Source: Buddleja alternifolia (taxonomy: Eukaryota > Streptophyta > Magnoliopsida > Lamiales > Scrophulariaceae). Taken from it: DNA of 64,000 bases. The DNA lies in the NCBI GenBank assembly GCA_019426215.1, contig CM033394.1:17318195-17382194 (forward strand), in the 5' to 3' direction. The notes below the pieces were generated by a model. The model was not told where the DNA came from, made no database searches, and saw only the letters and a program-made list of their open reading frames with translations. The position numbers were made by a program, and so were the translations under genes. This document shows, one piece after another, positions 23,874 to 35,378 of this stretch (its first letter is position 1; each line of letters starts with the position of its first letter).

Positions 23874-25570
23874 TGTTGGTCCCAAGTGGCATACGAAAGG
23901 GTCTTGAAGGGGGGGGGGGGGGTTGAATAGACCCTGAAGTCTTTTTCGACTTCAAAAGATTTCATACTGAAATTGTTTTTGGACGCTTGAAAAGGTAGAC
24001 GCTTGAAGTGTCTAACGCTTCACTTAAGCGTTTACTGAAAATATAGGCGCTTTGGTGAAGAGTCTAATGAAAACTATTTTTATAAAGTTAACTTAGATTT
24101 CAAGAATTGAATACTTTAACCGAGTAGTTTTGAGCGTTCAGTTCTTTGATCAGTGTTATCACAGCGGAATGATTTTTGGAGTCTTCTCTTTGAAAGCTTT
24201 AGCGTCACAAGAGGTTTCTTAGTTGCTTAGCGTTTGATTGTGTTTTACTTAATCAATTTATGCAATGATATGATAGATAAAAGAATTGACTGAAAAGTAA
24301 ATGACACAATATTTGTAAGGTTCGTTGGGTGGTGTAATCCCAACTACGTCCTTCTTCTCCTCGAACACTTGGAGGCAATCCACTAAAATGATTCTCAAAG
24401 AATCACACAGAATCTTCTACAAATTAGGGAGAGATGGATGTCGATGACTTGAGCTCCTTGATCACACAGATTTCTGCTCCAAATCACTTCAATCCCCTTG
24501 CTTCTTTCACCCAAAAATATGGCAAGTATCCAACTTCGACTTCACACAGATCGCGAGGCTTGGATAGGTGTTTTTCTAAAAGGGTTTGTTTGATTTTGAT
24601 GAAGTTCAAACAACTGGAATATCTCAGTAGTAGTGTAGTTTCTTCAAAAAGAATGTTTGAGATATTGGGTTGACTGTCTCAGGATTTGATGAAAAGCAAA
24701 GAGAATATTTTCTTGAGTATTCTGGCTTTTCTGAGAGTTTAAGGAATGAGACTTCAATGCAACAGCAATTTGGCTTGATAATTGTTCTTGTTGTATATTT
24801 GGCTTGTTGTTGAAGTTCTATTTATAGGCATTCTTGGAAAAAGTGTCCGTTTGACACATGCAAGGGCGCGTGTCTCTCACTTCCGCGAGTGAACAACTTT
24901 TGTCCTTTTTCCTGAAAATCTGCTGCACAAAAGTTGGTGCTACAGTCTTTGAATAGTTGACAGTCCAACAGGGTGGCTTCACCGTACGTCTGAAAGTGCT
25001 TATCACATTTAATGCTCTTATCAGCATTTAATGCAATTTGAACTAAATGCCCGTTGACATTTAATGCTCTGAGAATATTTGCATTAAACTCCTTCCGATC
25101 TGACGCTTCAAGAGAATGTTTGTCATTTGATAGACGCTTCATTCATGAGCTGAAAGATCCATTTAATTTGGAGGACTATTTAATGTTTGGACGCTTGGAA
25201 AAGTCTTCAGACTTCATTTAGAAGTGTAGACGCTTGAGAAGTCTTCAGTCTTCGTTACTTGACACCTCACTCAGAACATGTCAGGCGCTTAGAGTAAACT
25301 TCTTCAAACTTCATTCACTATTGATTTCTTGGACGCTTGAAGTCTTCAGATTTCACCGTTTTGATAAGCTCACTCAGAAAGTATCAACCGCTTAATTTAA
25401 CCGACTTCTTGATCTAAGAATGTCAAAAGTAAAAGATAAAATAGAGCCTATATATTTCTAATGTTCAAACGCTTATACAAGTATCTATGAAATTTAAGCG
25501 TACATAACTTTGGGGTCTAACAAAATTCCTAATTGTCATCATCAAAATCTTAACATGAAATTTCCTATCA
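23874..25570 (-). repeat. 3' LTR of the minus-strand Sirevirus
   Basis: 1697 bp. On the minus strand it runs TGATAGGAAATTTC... to ...CTTGGGACCAACA. It is homologous to the solo LTRs at 35379-37209 and 60711-62230. A TATA-type CTATAAATAG is on the minus strand near 24820-24830. A G-run of 14 at 23909-23922 is the complement of the poly-C tract typical of this LTR family. Many AAGCGT/ACGCTT words are present. Confidence 0.92.
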
Positions 25571-25592
25571 ATTTCCCTCTTTTTGATGATGG
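25571..25592 (-). other. polypurine tract of the Sirevirus
   Basis: On the minus strand, ATCAAAAAGAGGGAAAT directly precedes the LTR start TGATAGG. It matches the usual Sirevirus polypurine layout. Confidence 0.78.
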
Positions 25593-25788
25593 CAATACTC
25601 ACTCTTTTATAGTTCAAGAGTTACGACAGCTAAAGTTAATAAGCGTTATGTTAGTAAGTTAGAGTTAGTTAAGCTTCAACGAGATGTTTCAGCTGAAAAT
25701 GTACTTTATATATATTCGGAGAATTCATACATTTTACAAACTGTGTAGAAACAAAAGAGAAGATTAAATTACAAAGAACTATCATGAT

Positions 25789-27954
25789 CTACTTTCTTCT
25801 GGTAAGATTTCGTCGTCTGATCATTTCTGTTCTGATGGCTTCTTCGATGAGATCTTGAAGGGTGATCATTATCTGATGATCTCTGTCAATTACGAAGCGA
25901 TTTTCCCTTTTTCTCCTTGTTTCATACATTTTATGCCGTCGATCCCATTCGGATGGATCAATACCCATATGCCTAAGCACTGCTCTGAATGCTTGAGAGA
26001 AGTCAGAGAACTCCATTTCCACAGCCAAGTCTTGAGGAGTAGTAGGCACTGGAAGTGGCGCTCGCTCCATCGGTATATTGAATTGTTCGAGTAACGCTTG
26101 AGATGGCATAGGTATATCGGCTCTGAAAGCGATGGGAGGAAAACCAGTTCTTCTACTAGGAATTCCCATGGCGGCAACCCATGAGGGGTAATTGGATTCG
26201 GGCAAAGGAGGAGGAGGTGGCAAGAAGACAAAATCTTGTGGATTTTTCGGCTCTGGACGCTTCACTTCTTGGCGCTTAGAACTTGATTGAGCTCTTGAAC
26301 TTGCAGGAGCTTTCCTCTTTTCCCCCTTATTGCCATCATCAGCCTTTACTGCATTTTCAGTAAGAATGGCAATTTGAGCGGCCATTTGGGCCATGGATGC
26401 AGCCAACGCATCAAACTTTGCTTCAAGAGATTCTTTTAACGCAATCTGATTGGCTGCAAGTCCATCGATCATTGTCTGCATACGAGAAATAACAGCATCT
26501 ACGGCAGCATCAGCAGCTCCGCGCATATGAGCAGCTTGAGCGCTCATATTCTCCTTCTCAATCTTAGCCAAGTCTTCCTTGATCCAGTGAAGAGATTCTG
26601 CATGATTTGACGCTTGAGCGTTCATCTCTTCCAACGCGTCTGTGAGGAGAGGCACAAATGTTTGAAGCACATTCTGAGAGGTAGCTGGTTGTTTAAATTT
26701 TAAAGTGTGCTTTAGTGACTCTAGAGATGGTTGTTGAAATTCTGGATCGAATACAGACTAATGAATTTCCATCCCAGCAGCCGCAGGAACAGTTGAAGTT
26801 GAAGCGTCAGGCACAACCTCTGGTTGAGACGCTTGAACTGGTTCCACTATGGGCACTAAGGCAACTTCTGCATCAGATGTGGAAGGTAAAGAAGGGACAG
26901 TAGTTAGATAACTAAAGTCAAAGAATCTGAAGTTGAGCCTTCCAAAATCTGAATCAGCATACTCCGTTGAGGAACTGTTGATTAACTCATTTACTCGAGA
27001 AACAGGAATTGTCGAGAAATCCCTTAAAGTTCAGAGTGGAGTGTCCAGTGCTATGACCCATCCTGGTCCTAAGATCTGAAGCATGTGATTAACAAAGATC
27101 TTGCACCGTGGAGCCTTAATAAAGAATAGAGCATCATCACGTGGAGTGAATGAGAAACGTAGCACTCTATCTTTTGGCATCTCCAATGGACGCTCAGACT
27201 CTGATACGTACATTGCCATGTATTCTTCAACGTAAGGCAAGGCTGCACGCGAGATGTCTGGATTTCTTTCGAGTAAAGAGAGTACATAGTTGTAGTGTTC
27301 TAGCAGTTCCTATCGGAAAGAGGAGAGCAATGGATACCCAAAAAGAGGTCTGATAATGGATCCATTTGGCTTCCTCAGATTTGCAGTGAAGACGTTGTCG
27401 AAATCCCGTAACAGAGGGAGCATCTTCAACATATGTCTGATGTTGTCTTCCTGCTGGCAAGGTGTAAGCGTCAAATCTGAAATAGGCTTTATTCCGCTTG
27501 TTGACGCTTGACCACAATAATGGATTGGCAAATCTGCAATCCTAGCCAACGCTTCACGCAGAAAGCGTTCAATTGGTTGACGAAAAGATGATAGGAGAGC
27601 AAGTGGACCAACTCTTGCTTCTCGGCACTGTAAGCAATATCGAGCAAACTGTCTTCTTTCATCTACCATGCCGATTGTGAACAGATGAGGTTCCTTGACC
27701 AGTTCTTCAAACTTGTAACGCCGGACGACGTAGGTTTCACACTAGGTAACCTCATTCATGCTGAAGGTTGTGCCTGCATTCAAAATGGCACGAAAGCCTT
27801 CATGTTGAATATCTCGGATGGCTTCAAAGCGATGCTTATCAGGCTGATAGTTTGCATTCAGAACGCTTTGTAAGAAGTAATCAGCCTCCTCTAGAATGAG
27901 AGCATTTAGAGAGGCAGGACGCTCACCGATATAAGGACTTTTATTCTTCCACAA
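25789..27954 (-). pseudogene. second half of the Sirevirus extra 3' ORF, interrupted
   Basis: Read on from 27954 in a shifted frame, this contains about 720 codons broken by stops near 27742, 27310, 27031 and 26760. Between stops the same protein text continues (LILEEADYFLQSVLNANYQ, MVDERRQFARYCLQC, DALFFIKAPRCKIFVNHM), so it was once a single frame following 27957-29930. The last uninterrupted part (26670-25789, 293 codons) has an alanine- and glutamine-rich coiled coil (residues about 5-105), a KRKAPASSRAQSSSKRQ basic linker, a proline run (FLPPPPPLP) and a basic C-terminus. I see no membrane segment or signal peptide. No family is recognised; this position is often called env-like in Sireviruses, without support here. 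Confidence 0.6.
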
Positions 27955-27956
27955 TC

Positions 27957-29930
27957 TTAGTGGGTTGGAGGACTCTGATTAGCAGCACTGTGCACAACTG
28001 AAGGAAAGTGGGAATAGCCTTCTTTGTTTAAAATTTCTTCGTCAGGATTTAAAAACTCCACAGGTAGATGCTCATAAGCCCTAATCTTGTAGTTTCTTGG
28101 AGCAAAACCTGAAGGCTTACTACGTCCCATATCCAGAAAGTAAGCTAAGTCCACATCCCCTTGTGGAATTCTATCAGTACCCCATTTTTCAAAAATTTGT
28201 ATAGAGGCTGGGGTAGGTGGTAGAGGATCTCCATTGGCCAGTGCCAAGTAGTATGCAAATTCAACGCTTGAGACTTCATTGCTAAACAACATTTCTACAA
28301 GAGCCCGATCTCTATCAATCATCTTGGCTAAATCATTTTCAGCGACGATGTAACATTCTTCATTATAGCCAGCTGGAATGAATTCTTCTTCAGGGACTGG
28401 AGGCGTGAAATTGACAAAGTGATCAATTGTTCTGGAGGGGTCCAGACTGAAGAAGTGTCTTGGCACAGGAGAACTCTCTATTGATTTTGTAGCGTCTTCA
28501 ACAATGCTCTGATCTTCTGAGATTGCCTCTGCTGTAATCAATGTTATTGTTGGTGGGGAAGCTTCCTCTGAGATAGGCATGCTTCTGACAACATCTTTGG
28601 CAATGGCCACCACTTCAGTCAAATTGACATCCAGATGGACATCAGTTGACGCTTCAGCCGTAGCTGGAATAAGAGCTGAGAGAGAAACATCCTCTATAAG
28701 AGTAGGATCTTCTACAGATGTAGGAACGAAAGAGCTGTGGGAAGAAATAAACTTACCCTGAGAACTTGTCTCAACAGCAATACTTTGAGCGCTTGGCTCA
28801 ACAGTCTTAGGCTCTTCAGGAACAGAAGCAACTCGACGCTTGCTAGTCTTGGAACGCTTGAAAATTTTCTTTACATTAACTTCTTCAACGAGCTTAAGCG
28901 GTGGAGCAGAAGGATCAACAGCTGGTTCTTCGAAGTCTATTTGTTTGATGATCCCTGCCAGCTTCCTTCTCTTGAGAGGTAACTTGTCCTCAGCATCCTC
29001 ATCGGTTTCCTCATTAACCTTTTGAGGAGAGGGGACAAATTGAACCTTGGGCTTTCTGGGAGCCCTCTTCTTTGTTGTCGCCGGACGCTTCACGGCTTCT
29101 TCTGGAACTGGAGGCTCCGCTTCTTCATCGGATGCTTGACGTACTTCCAGACGCTCCGAAAGTGGTTTAGCAGCACCACCAATTTTGGGAGGATTGAATA
29201 GATTATTCAGAATCCTTTTTCCTAGCAATTTGGACTTATTCAACGGGAGACCAGACGAGTATACACACTGTGATTTGTACAACAGGTCGCTTAGAACGAG
29301 TCCATAAGGTTTATTCGAGGCGCTTAAACAGTCCCGAAACCTTCGAAAAATGTACTCACTCCAGTTGATCTTGATGTTGAGGAGTATAGCAGTCATCATT
29401 TGAAATTGTACTGGGTTCACCTTATCAAAGGTTCCCACTCGGCATTCTATGTTCTTGCTGCAGAAATCAGCCAATAGTCGGTATTTGGACACCAGGTCTT
29501 TCTTTTCAAAGTATTGAGTGTAGGGTACATCATCGTACGCACTCATGGTTGTCCATGCTTCCTTGATCTGTTTTAATGTAACGCAATCCAATGCCTCACC
29601 CTCATTTGGAAGATTGAAGTTTTTGGCAATGGTGGAAGCAGACAAGATAAATTCCTTTGGAGACTCCTTCTTGGATAAAGGAATTAGACAAGAGATAGAC
29701 TTCTTGTCCTCTGAAAGTGTAGCAGTCTTCCAGAAGGTATCGACTTCAGTTGGAAACATATAGGAGTATTGGGTCAAGAACGGTTTGAGCCCAGCTTTGA
29801 CAACCATGTCCATCATGCCTGTTAGATTGATTTGAGGTTGTTCATAGAGAAATTTCCAGTCGACAACAAGGCCTTCAGTCACCTTGATGTTAAGTTCAGC
29901 AGAAGTAGACGAAGATTTCTTTGGTGCCAT
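27957..29930 (-). CDS. Sirevirus extra 3' ORF, first part, about 657 aa, unknown function
   Basis: The likely start is MAPKKSSSTSAELN at 29930; the frame is open from 30137, but the upstream 69 residues look like untranslated text. An N-terminal globular part (residues about 20-270) has DWKFLYEQPQINLTGMMDMV and CRVGTFDKVNPVQFQMMTAI. A long acidic/basic, low-complexity middle follows (about 275-470: PEEAVKRPATTKKRAPRKPK, KKIFKRSKTSKRR). A second structured part (about 530-655) ends in QSPPTH and TAA at 27957. The globular region has the feel of the plant-transposon proteins found in many Sirevirus 3' ORFs, but I cannot name a family. There are no hydrophobic spans typical of an envelope protein. 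The basic clusters could be nuclear-localisation-like; that is inference. Confidence 0.62.
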   Translation of the reverse strand: MAPKKSSSTSAELNIKVTEGLVVDWKFLYEQPQINLTGMMDMVVKAGLKPFLTQYSYMFPTEVDTFWKTATLSEDKKSISCLIPLSKKESPKEFILSASTIAKNFNLPNEGEALDCVTLKQIKEAWTTMSAYDDVPYTQYFEKKDLVSKYRLLADFCSKNIECRVGTFDKVNPVQFQMMTAILLNIKINWSEYIFRRFRDCLSASNKPYGLVLSDLLYKSQCVYSSGLPLNKSKLLGKRILNNLFNPPKIGGAAKPLSERLEVRQASDEEAEPPVPEEAVKRPATTKKRAPRKPKVQFVPSPQKVNEETDEDAEDKLPLKRRKLAGIIKQIDFEEPAVDPSAPPLKLVEEVNVKKIFKRSKTSKRRVASVPEEPKTVEPSAQSIAVETSSQGKFISSHSSFVPTSVEDPTLIEDVSLSALIPATAEASTDVHLDVNLTEVVAIAKDVVRSMPISEEASPPTITLITAEAISEDQSIVEDATKSIESSPVPRHFFSLDPSRTIDHFVNFTPPVPEEEFIPAGYNEECYIVAENDLAKMIDRDRALVEMLFSNEVSSVEFAYYLALANGDPLPPTPASIQIFEKWGTDRIPQGDVDLAYFLDMGRSKPSGFAPRNYKIRAYEHLPVEFLNPDEEILNKEGYSHFPSVVHSAANQSPPTH

Positions 29931-30773
29931 TTTTAGTGAAAGAGATGAACTGAGATTTTCTTTTACTTTGAGAGAGAGAGAATACGTTTTGCAGATATGT
30001 TTGAGTAAAAGTGAATTGTCTTTCTGCAGAAATTGTATTTTAAATGACACAGTAAAGAATTTTTGAGACTTGTGTTCTCTAGTGTCTGTAGGATTTAGAC
30101 ACGTGTAATGACTTTTGAATCTCAGCCATAAATTCATTAACTGCGGACGCGAGTTTTGTGTAATAGAGAGAAATTACATTTGGTAATTCTCATATATAAA
30201 GATTTGACATCCGAGTTAAAATTTTTAAAACGTTTGGCATTTTTAGAGTGTAACGCACGCGCCTGTTTGTACACTGACACGTACACAAACACGTACTATC
30301 TCTGAACCGTCATTTTGAAAAAGAAACTTTTGATTATCCGCCAGTTTGATGTGATAGAAGCGTGCGAGTAGAGTACAAACTAGACTTTTGAGTCTACCCA
30401 CTACTTCGAAAGAAGTTTGTAAACTTTATGCATGGCTTGTAAAGAAAGTACTTTTATATTAAGAGTTGATGGGAATTGATTCAACGCTTAACTGATACCA
30501 CTTGTTTATATGACTTTTATATATGAAAATTAGATGCTTAGGATTGAAAAGACTTTTATGTTTGAGCGTCAAATATTTTATGCATATGTAATACTGAGTG
30601 TTGATGATCATGCATCTGAAAATTTTGATCATTGACGCTAGTAGATACGGTTAAGTACAACTTTAAGGTTTCCCCTAAATTTGATAACTTATACCAGTTA
30701 GGAAAATCTTTGATACACAAATTAAGTAGATTCTCCCTAAATTATATGTCTAATAAAATATGATGCAAAATGA
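29931..30773 (-). other. spacer between RNase H and the extra 3' ORF of the Sirevirus
   Basis: About 840 bp with no coding signal on either strand. It is AT-rich and includes a few AAGCGT-type words. Expression of the downstream ORF would need splicing, an internal promoter or a subgenomic RNA. No such signal is clear. Confidence 0.5.
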
Positions 30774-31760
30774 TTAAGCGTTTAAATCAATCATACCTAA
30801 TTCACTTCTCAAAGTGAGAAAACGTTGTTCGTTGAGTGCTTTGGTGAAGATATCTGCTAATTGTTTGTCAGTTCCAATGAAGTGTATAGAGATATCTTTC
30901 TTTTGAACGTGGTCACGAAAAAAATGGTATCTAATGTCAATGTGTTTGGTTCTGGAATGAAGAACAGGGTTTTGAGTCATGGCTAGAGCGCTTTGGTTAT
31001 CACAATGAATGGGGGTTGGACCTAGGATTACTCCATAATCTCTAAGTTGTTGTCTCATCCATAATACTTGTGCACAACAACTTCCTGCAGCTACATACTC
31101 AGCTTCGGCTATGGAGGTAGCTATGGATTGTTGTTTCTTGCTATGCCATGAAACTAACCTATCACCTAGAAATTGACAAGTACCACTAGTGCTTTTACGA
31201 TCTATTTTGCAACCTGCAAAATCTGCATTTGAGTAACCAATTAGTTCAAAAGGAGAATCCCTAGGATACCATAAGCCCACATTCTGTGTGTCTTTCAGGT
31301 ATTTAAGGATCTTCTTGGCAGCAATTAAGTGTGACTCTTTAGGATCGGCTTGAAATCGTGCACACATGCATACCGAAAACATAATATCAGGTCTACTGGC
31401 AGTAAGATAAAGAAGTGAACCGATGATACCTCTATAATTAGTAATATCAACTTTCTTTCCATTTTCATCTTTATCTAACTTAAGCGTTTGGCTCATTGGA
31501 ATTTTTGAATATGATGCATTTTCCTTACCAAATTTCTTAATCATATCTCGTGTATATTTAGCTTGGTTAATAAATATGCCATTAGGGAGTTGTTTAACTT
31601 GTAATCCTAAGAAGAAAGTTAATTCACCCATCATGCTCATTTCAAATTGTTCTTGCATCATTTTCGAAAATTTCTCACATAGACGCTTGTTAGTAGAGCC
31701 AAATATAATATCATCAAAGTAAATTTGGACTAAAAGAATATCTTCGTTATTGGTACTTTT
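30774..31760 (-). pseudogene. Sirevirus RT C-terminus and RNase H
   Basis: The 295-codon frame 31661-30774 starts inside the RT, with GELTFFLGLQVKQLPNGIF. It continues through YRGIIGSLLYLTASRPDIMF into the RNase H: YSNADFAGCKIDRKSTSG, LVSWHSKKQQSIATSIAEAEY, CDNQSALAMTQNPVLHSRTKHIDI, then LADIFTKAL near the end. Its stop (TAA at 30774) follows MIDLNA. The bases just upstream (about 31690-31760) hold the RT catalytic box. It reads YFDD instead of the usual copia YVDD, and a frameshift separates it from the main RT frame. Confidence 0.85.
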
Positions 31761-33565
31761 AAATAACGTGTATCAACGCTGCCTTTTGAAAAGCCTTTAC
31801 CAATAAGAAAGATAGAGAGAGTGTCATACCATGCTCGGGGTACTTGCTTAAGCCCATAAAGTTCTTTTTCTAGCTTGTAAACCATACCCTTACCATGATT
31901 GTTGATGAATCCTGGTGGTTGCTCCACATACACTTCTTCTTGGAGTTTACCATTCAGGAAGGCACTCTTCACATCTATTTGATACACCATGAACTTGTTG
32001 AACGCTGCATACACTAGAAACATGCGGATTGCTTCAAGACGAGCGACAGGAGCGTATGTCTCATCAAAGTCAATACCCTCCTCTTGGCAATATCCTTGAG
32101 CTACGAGTCTGGCCTTGTTTCTTGTCACAATGCCGTTCTCATCCATCTTGTTTCTATACACCCATCTAGTTCCAATAACTCCTTGGTGAGTTGATCTTGG
32201 TACTAGCATCCAAACCTTATTTCGTTCAAACTGATTAAGCTCTTCTTGCATAGCTTCAATCCAACTTGGGTCGCTTAGCGCTTCATCCACTTTCTTAGGT
32301 TCCATTTGAGATAGAAAGCTTGCGAACATAGCCTCATTGAACGTAGCGGCTCTAGTCCTAACAGGCGCTTCAATATCTCCAATAATCTGCTCAGGTGGAT
32401 GATCACGCAGCCATAGTCTATCTGGTTGGAAGGGGTTAAGAGGTTGAACAGGCGCTTGAGGATCATACGCTTGACTACCTTCTTGCGTAGGCGCTCCAAG
32501 TTCACAATTCCTTGTGTGCTCTTGATGATCACTCTCTTCATGATCATCAGCAATTCTTACATGATTATCTGGAGTAATCTCACGAGTAATCTTAGGAGGT
32601 GGCACTGAGATCTCATCATCGTCGTCAGTATCTTCATCAATAGTAATCTTAGATGCTTGATGACATAGATCTTCAACTCCTACATTTATATTAACCTTAC
32701 TCGGTTCTTGGTTAGCATCATCAAAAACAACATGAATAGATTCCTCAACCTTTGATTTGATCTTATTTAGAATGCAAAACTTCTTTCCATTCTTGGTGTA
32801 GCCTAGAAAGATTCCCTCATCCGCTTTAGGATCAAAAGTCTTTAGGCTTTGGGATCCATTATTATGGATAAAACATTTAGAACCAAAGACGTGAAAATAT
32901 GAAACATTTGGCTTACGTCCCTTCCACAATTCATATGGAGTTTTCCCATGCTGTTTGTTGATTATGCAACGGTTTTGAGTGTAACAAGCAGTGTTGATCG
33001 CTTCGGCCCAAAATCTAGGAGCGAGCTTAGATTCTGCTAACATAGTCCTAGCGGCTTCCTTAAGCGTTCGGTTCCGGCGCTCAGCAACACCATTTTGTTG
33101 GGGAGTTCTGGGAGCTGAATACTCATGATGTATTCCATTTTCTGCACAAAACTTCTCAACAATCTTGTTAGTAAACTCAGTACCGTGATTGTTTCTTATT
33201 CTTGCAACCTTAAGTTTTTTCAATATTTGAAGTTGCCGAATAAGCGTTGTTAACTTGTCACATGTTTCATCTTTGGATGAAAGAAATTCTACCCAAGTAA
33301 ATCGAGAGAAATCATCTACTATCACCAAAGTATACTTCTTACCGCTTACACTGATTGTTTGAACAGGTCCAAACAAATCCATGTGAAGTAGTTCAAGTAT
33401 TCTAGAGGTAGATAGATGAGGTTTTCTCTTGAACGATGATTTAACTTGTTTACCCATTTGACAAGCGTCACAAAGACGATCCTTATGAAATGGTCCATTT
33501 GGTAATCCCTCTACAAGATTTTGACTTATTAGCTGAGAGATTGTCTTAAAGTTGAGGTGATTCAT
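31730..33565 (-). CDS. Sirevirus integrase and reverse transcriptase (Pol), 611 codons
   Basis: Open for 611 codons. GAG-pre-integrase end: [14 protein letters not shown]. Integrase core: [10 protein letters not shown] with first Asp, [12 protein letters not shown], then RNNHGTEF, then [15 protein letters not shown] with the Glu. The second catalytic Asp of the D,D35E triad, normally RSDHG, is Asn here (RNNHG). A Sirevirus-type linker is followed by the RVT_2 start ([71 protein letters not shown]). The frame is lost after DTRYLK near 31770, just before the YxDD box. It follows the protease frame and was probably one Gag-Pol polyprotein. A TGA/frame break at 33566-33581 separates it from protease. 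Confidence 0.85.
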   Translation of the reverse strand: MNHLNFKTISQLISQNLVEGLPNGPFHKDRLCDACQMGKQVKSSFKRKPHLSTSRILELLHMDLFGPVQTISVSGKKYTLVIVDDFSRFTWVEFLSSKDETCDKLTTLIRQLQILKKLKVARIRNNHGTEFTNKIVEKFCAENGIHHEYSAPRTPQQNGVAERRNRTLKEAARTMLAESKLAPRFWAEAINTACYTQNRCIINKQHGKTPYELWKGRKPNVSYFHVFGSKCFIHNNGSQSLKTFDPKADEGIFLGYTKNGKKFCILNKIKSKVEESIHVVFDDANQEPSKVNINVGVEDLCHQASKITIDEDTDDDDEISVPPPKITREITPDNHVRIADDHEESDHQEHTRNCELGAPTQEGSQAYDPQAPVQPLNPFQPDRLWLRDHPPEQIIGDIEAPVRTRAATFNEAMFASFLSQMEPKKVDEALSDPSWIEAMQEELNQFERNKVWMLVPRSTHQGVIGTRWVYRNKMDENGIVTRNKARLVAQGYCQEEGIDFDETYAPVARLEAIRMFLVYAAFNKFMVYQIDVKSAFLNGKLQEEVYVEQPPGFINNHGKGMVYKLEKELYGLKQVPRAWYDTLSIFLIGKGFSKGSVDTRYLKVPITKIFF

Positions 33566-33580
33566 TTTTCAATGCCATAA

Positions 33581-34009
33581 CTAACCCATTTTAGATTCAT
33601 TTTTAGCAACAAAACATGTTTGGTTGTTATCAAGTGTTGAACCCCAATCTACTAAATATACGTTGTTAGTTCTTTTTCCTTTCAATTTAGTAGACTTAGT
33701 CTTAGCGTCATTTATATAGCAGCAGTCACTTGAGAATATGACTTCAACGCCTTTATCACAAAATTGACTTATGTTTAATAAATTGTGCTTCATACCCTCA
33801 ACATAATAAACATCACTTATCATGATGTTCCCCCTATGTACAGTACCTATACCTTTGGTTTTACCTTTGGAGTTGTCACCAAATATGACCTGAGGACCAT
33901 TGGCAGCTTGATAGTTGATCAAAAGATCTTTGGAACCAGTCATGTGCCTTGACGATCCACTATCAAAGTACCATACAGATGTATCGGTTCTAGCTCTAGG
34001 CACCTGCAA
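33581..34009 (-). pseudogene. Sirevirus aspartic protease region
   Basis: 142 codons with VWYFDSGSSRHMTG (catalytic DSG, near residues 13-27), then VIFGDNSKGKTKGIG and VYYVEGMKHNLLNISQFCD. This is the standard Sirevirus protease layout. It is out of frame with the integrase at 33580 and separated from gag by a stop near 34023. The catalytic aspartate is intact. Confidence 0.82.
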
Positions 34010-34024
34010 TCAAAAAGGGAAGTT

Positions 34025-35373
34025 CTATTTCTGTTTAGGTACCCATTGTTGCTTGGGTCCTTCAACGTTAGTTACATTGTTAGTTTGAATTAGAACTTTA
34101 GGAACCCATACTTGCCTAGTCTTCATTGTAGGAATACTGGCCTTTTTGGGTTTCATACCGTGTTGTGTGTGCTTTTTGGGTGTATAATAATATCCTTGAT
34201 TATAATAATAGTCATAATCATAATCATCATAGTATCGATAATATGATCTTGACTGTCTTGGATATTGACGCTGGTATTTCCTTGGCGCTGGCTTGGGTTG
34301 CACTTTTGGTGCTGGACGCTTAGCGCTTGATTCACAGAGGTCAGTCTTATCTTTAGCCTTTTGAGCGTTTGGATAAATCCGTCTTTGTGAATCATTTGCC
34401 TTAGCCTTACCCTTGCCTGAGTTAGCTTTGACTTTCTCATTTGGCCTCTTACCATTGTCACTTGGTTCATTTTGTGTTTGACCTTGTGAACCTTTTTCAA
34501 CAAAGATAACACCCTTTCCTTTGTTGTTTGCCGTAACATTAGATTGATTGGATTGTCTACCGAGTTTATCGCGTCCTAAACCGGTCTTCTCACCAAATAA
34601 TCTAGTTATTTCAGTCACATTATCCAACTTTCTAAAGGCTTTTGATAATGATGAGATGAGCTGCTCTGATTTGGCAAGTCTAGCGATCAAATCAGCTTCT
34701 CTCTTGACTATTATATCAAGATCGCTTTTTAATTGAATAATTTCACTCTCAAGCGATTGGTTCTTCTCAATGCACTGTTGCTGAACTCGCAACTTTGCTT
34801 TGAGCGTCACTTTATCTCTTGTGAGTGATGAGATAATAGCTAGATCATTTTGATATATTTTGGCAGCTTCTTGACATTCATTGTAGTATTCTTTGACTTT
34901 GTCAAGTAATTCATCATAAGAAAGAGGAATAGATAATTAATTGATTACCTCAGGAGACGCTTCATCATCTCTGGCCATGAGACATATGAGCGCTGAGTCA
35001 TCCAATGGCTCATCATCATCGCTACTTTCTTCTGATGATTCTAAATCTTCAGGTGCGGATACTGGTTCTGATTCCGCTAGCAAACCTTGTTGACGAAGGT
35101 TGCTCCTGAATTGGTTTCTATCCAAGTAATCCTGCCTTGAGGGCTTGGATACGTTTGGATAAGGGCAATTTACCTAGTAGTGCCCTGGTTTCCTGCAATT
35201 GTAACAAAGATTAGTTTTCATCTTTTGTTCATTTGTTAACCTTGCAATGTGTGGTTTTGAGACTACTGGAGCTGAGGGATTTTGAGTAGGCGTTTGGTAT
35301 TGAACAGGCGCTTGGGGTGAAGGAATAGAATACTGAGGCGCTTGAAACTGTTGTTGCACAGGAGAAGGCGCTT
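34025..35373 (-). pseudogene. Sirevirus gag C-terminal half with coiled coil and zinc knuckle
   Basis: Continues gag after the solo LTR at 35379-37209. A Q/P-rich stretch (35359-35250) is followed by CCHC knuckle CYNCRKPGHY, where a TAG (35174) replaces the residue before VNCPYP. An acidic segment (ESSEESSDDDEPLDDSA) ends in a TAA at 34937. The frame then resumes with about 40 codons into 34810-34025. That part has a coiled coil (LKAKLRVQQQCIEKNQSLES), the KAFRKL and GLGRDK words seen in other Sirevirus gags, then basic and tyrosine-rich tracts (YYRYYDDYDYDYYYNQGYYY). It forms the particle shell; stops prevent expression here. Confidence 0.8.
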
Positions 35374-35378
35374 GATAT

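Noticed and set aside
25789..29930. Calling the extra Sirevirus ORF an envelope gene
   Set aside because: No signal peptide, membrane segment or cleavage-like layout is visible; position alone is not evidence.
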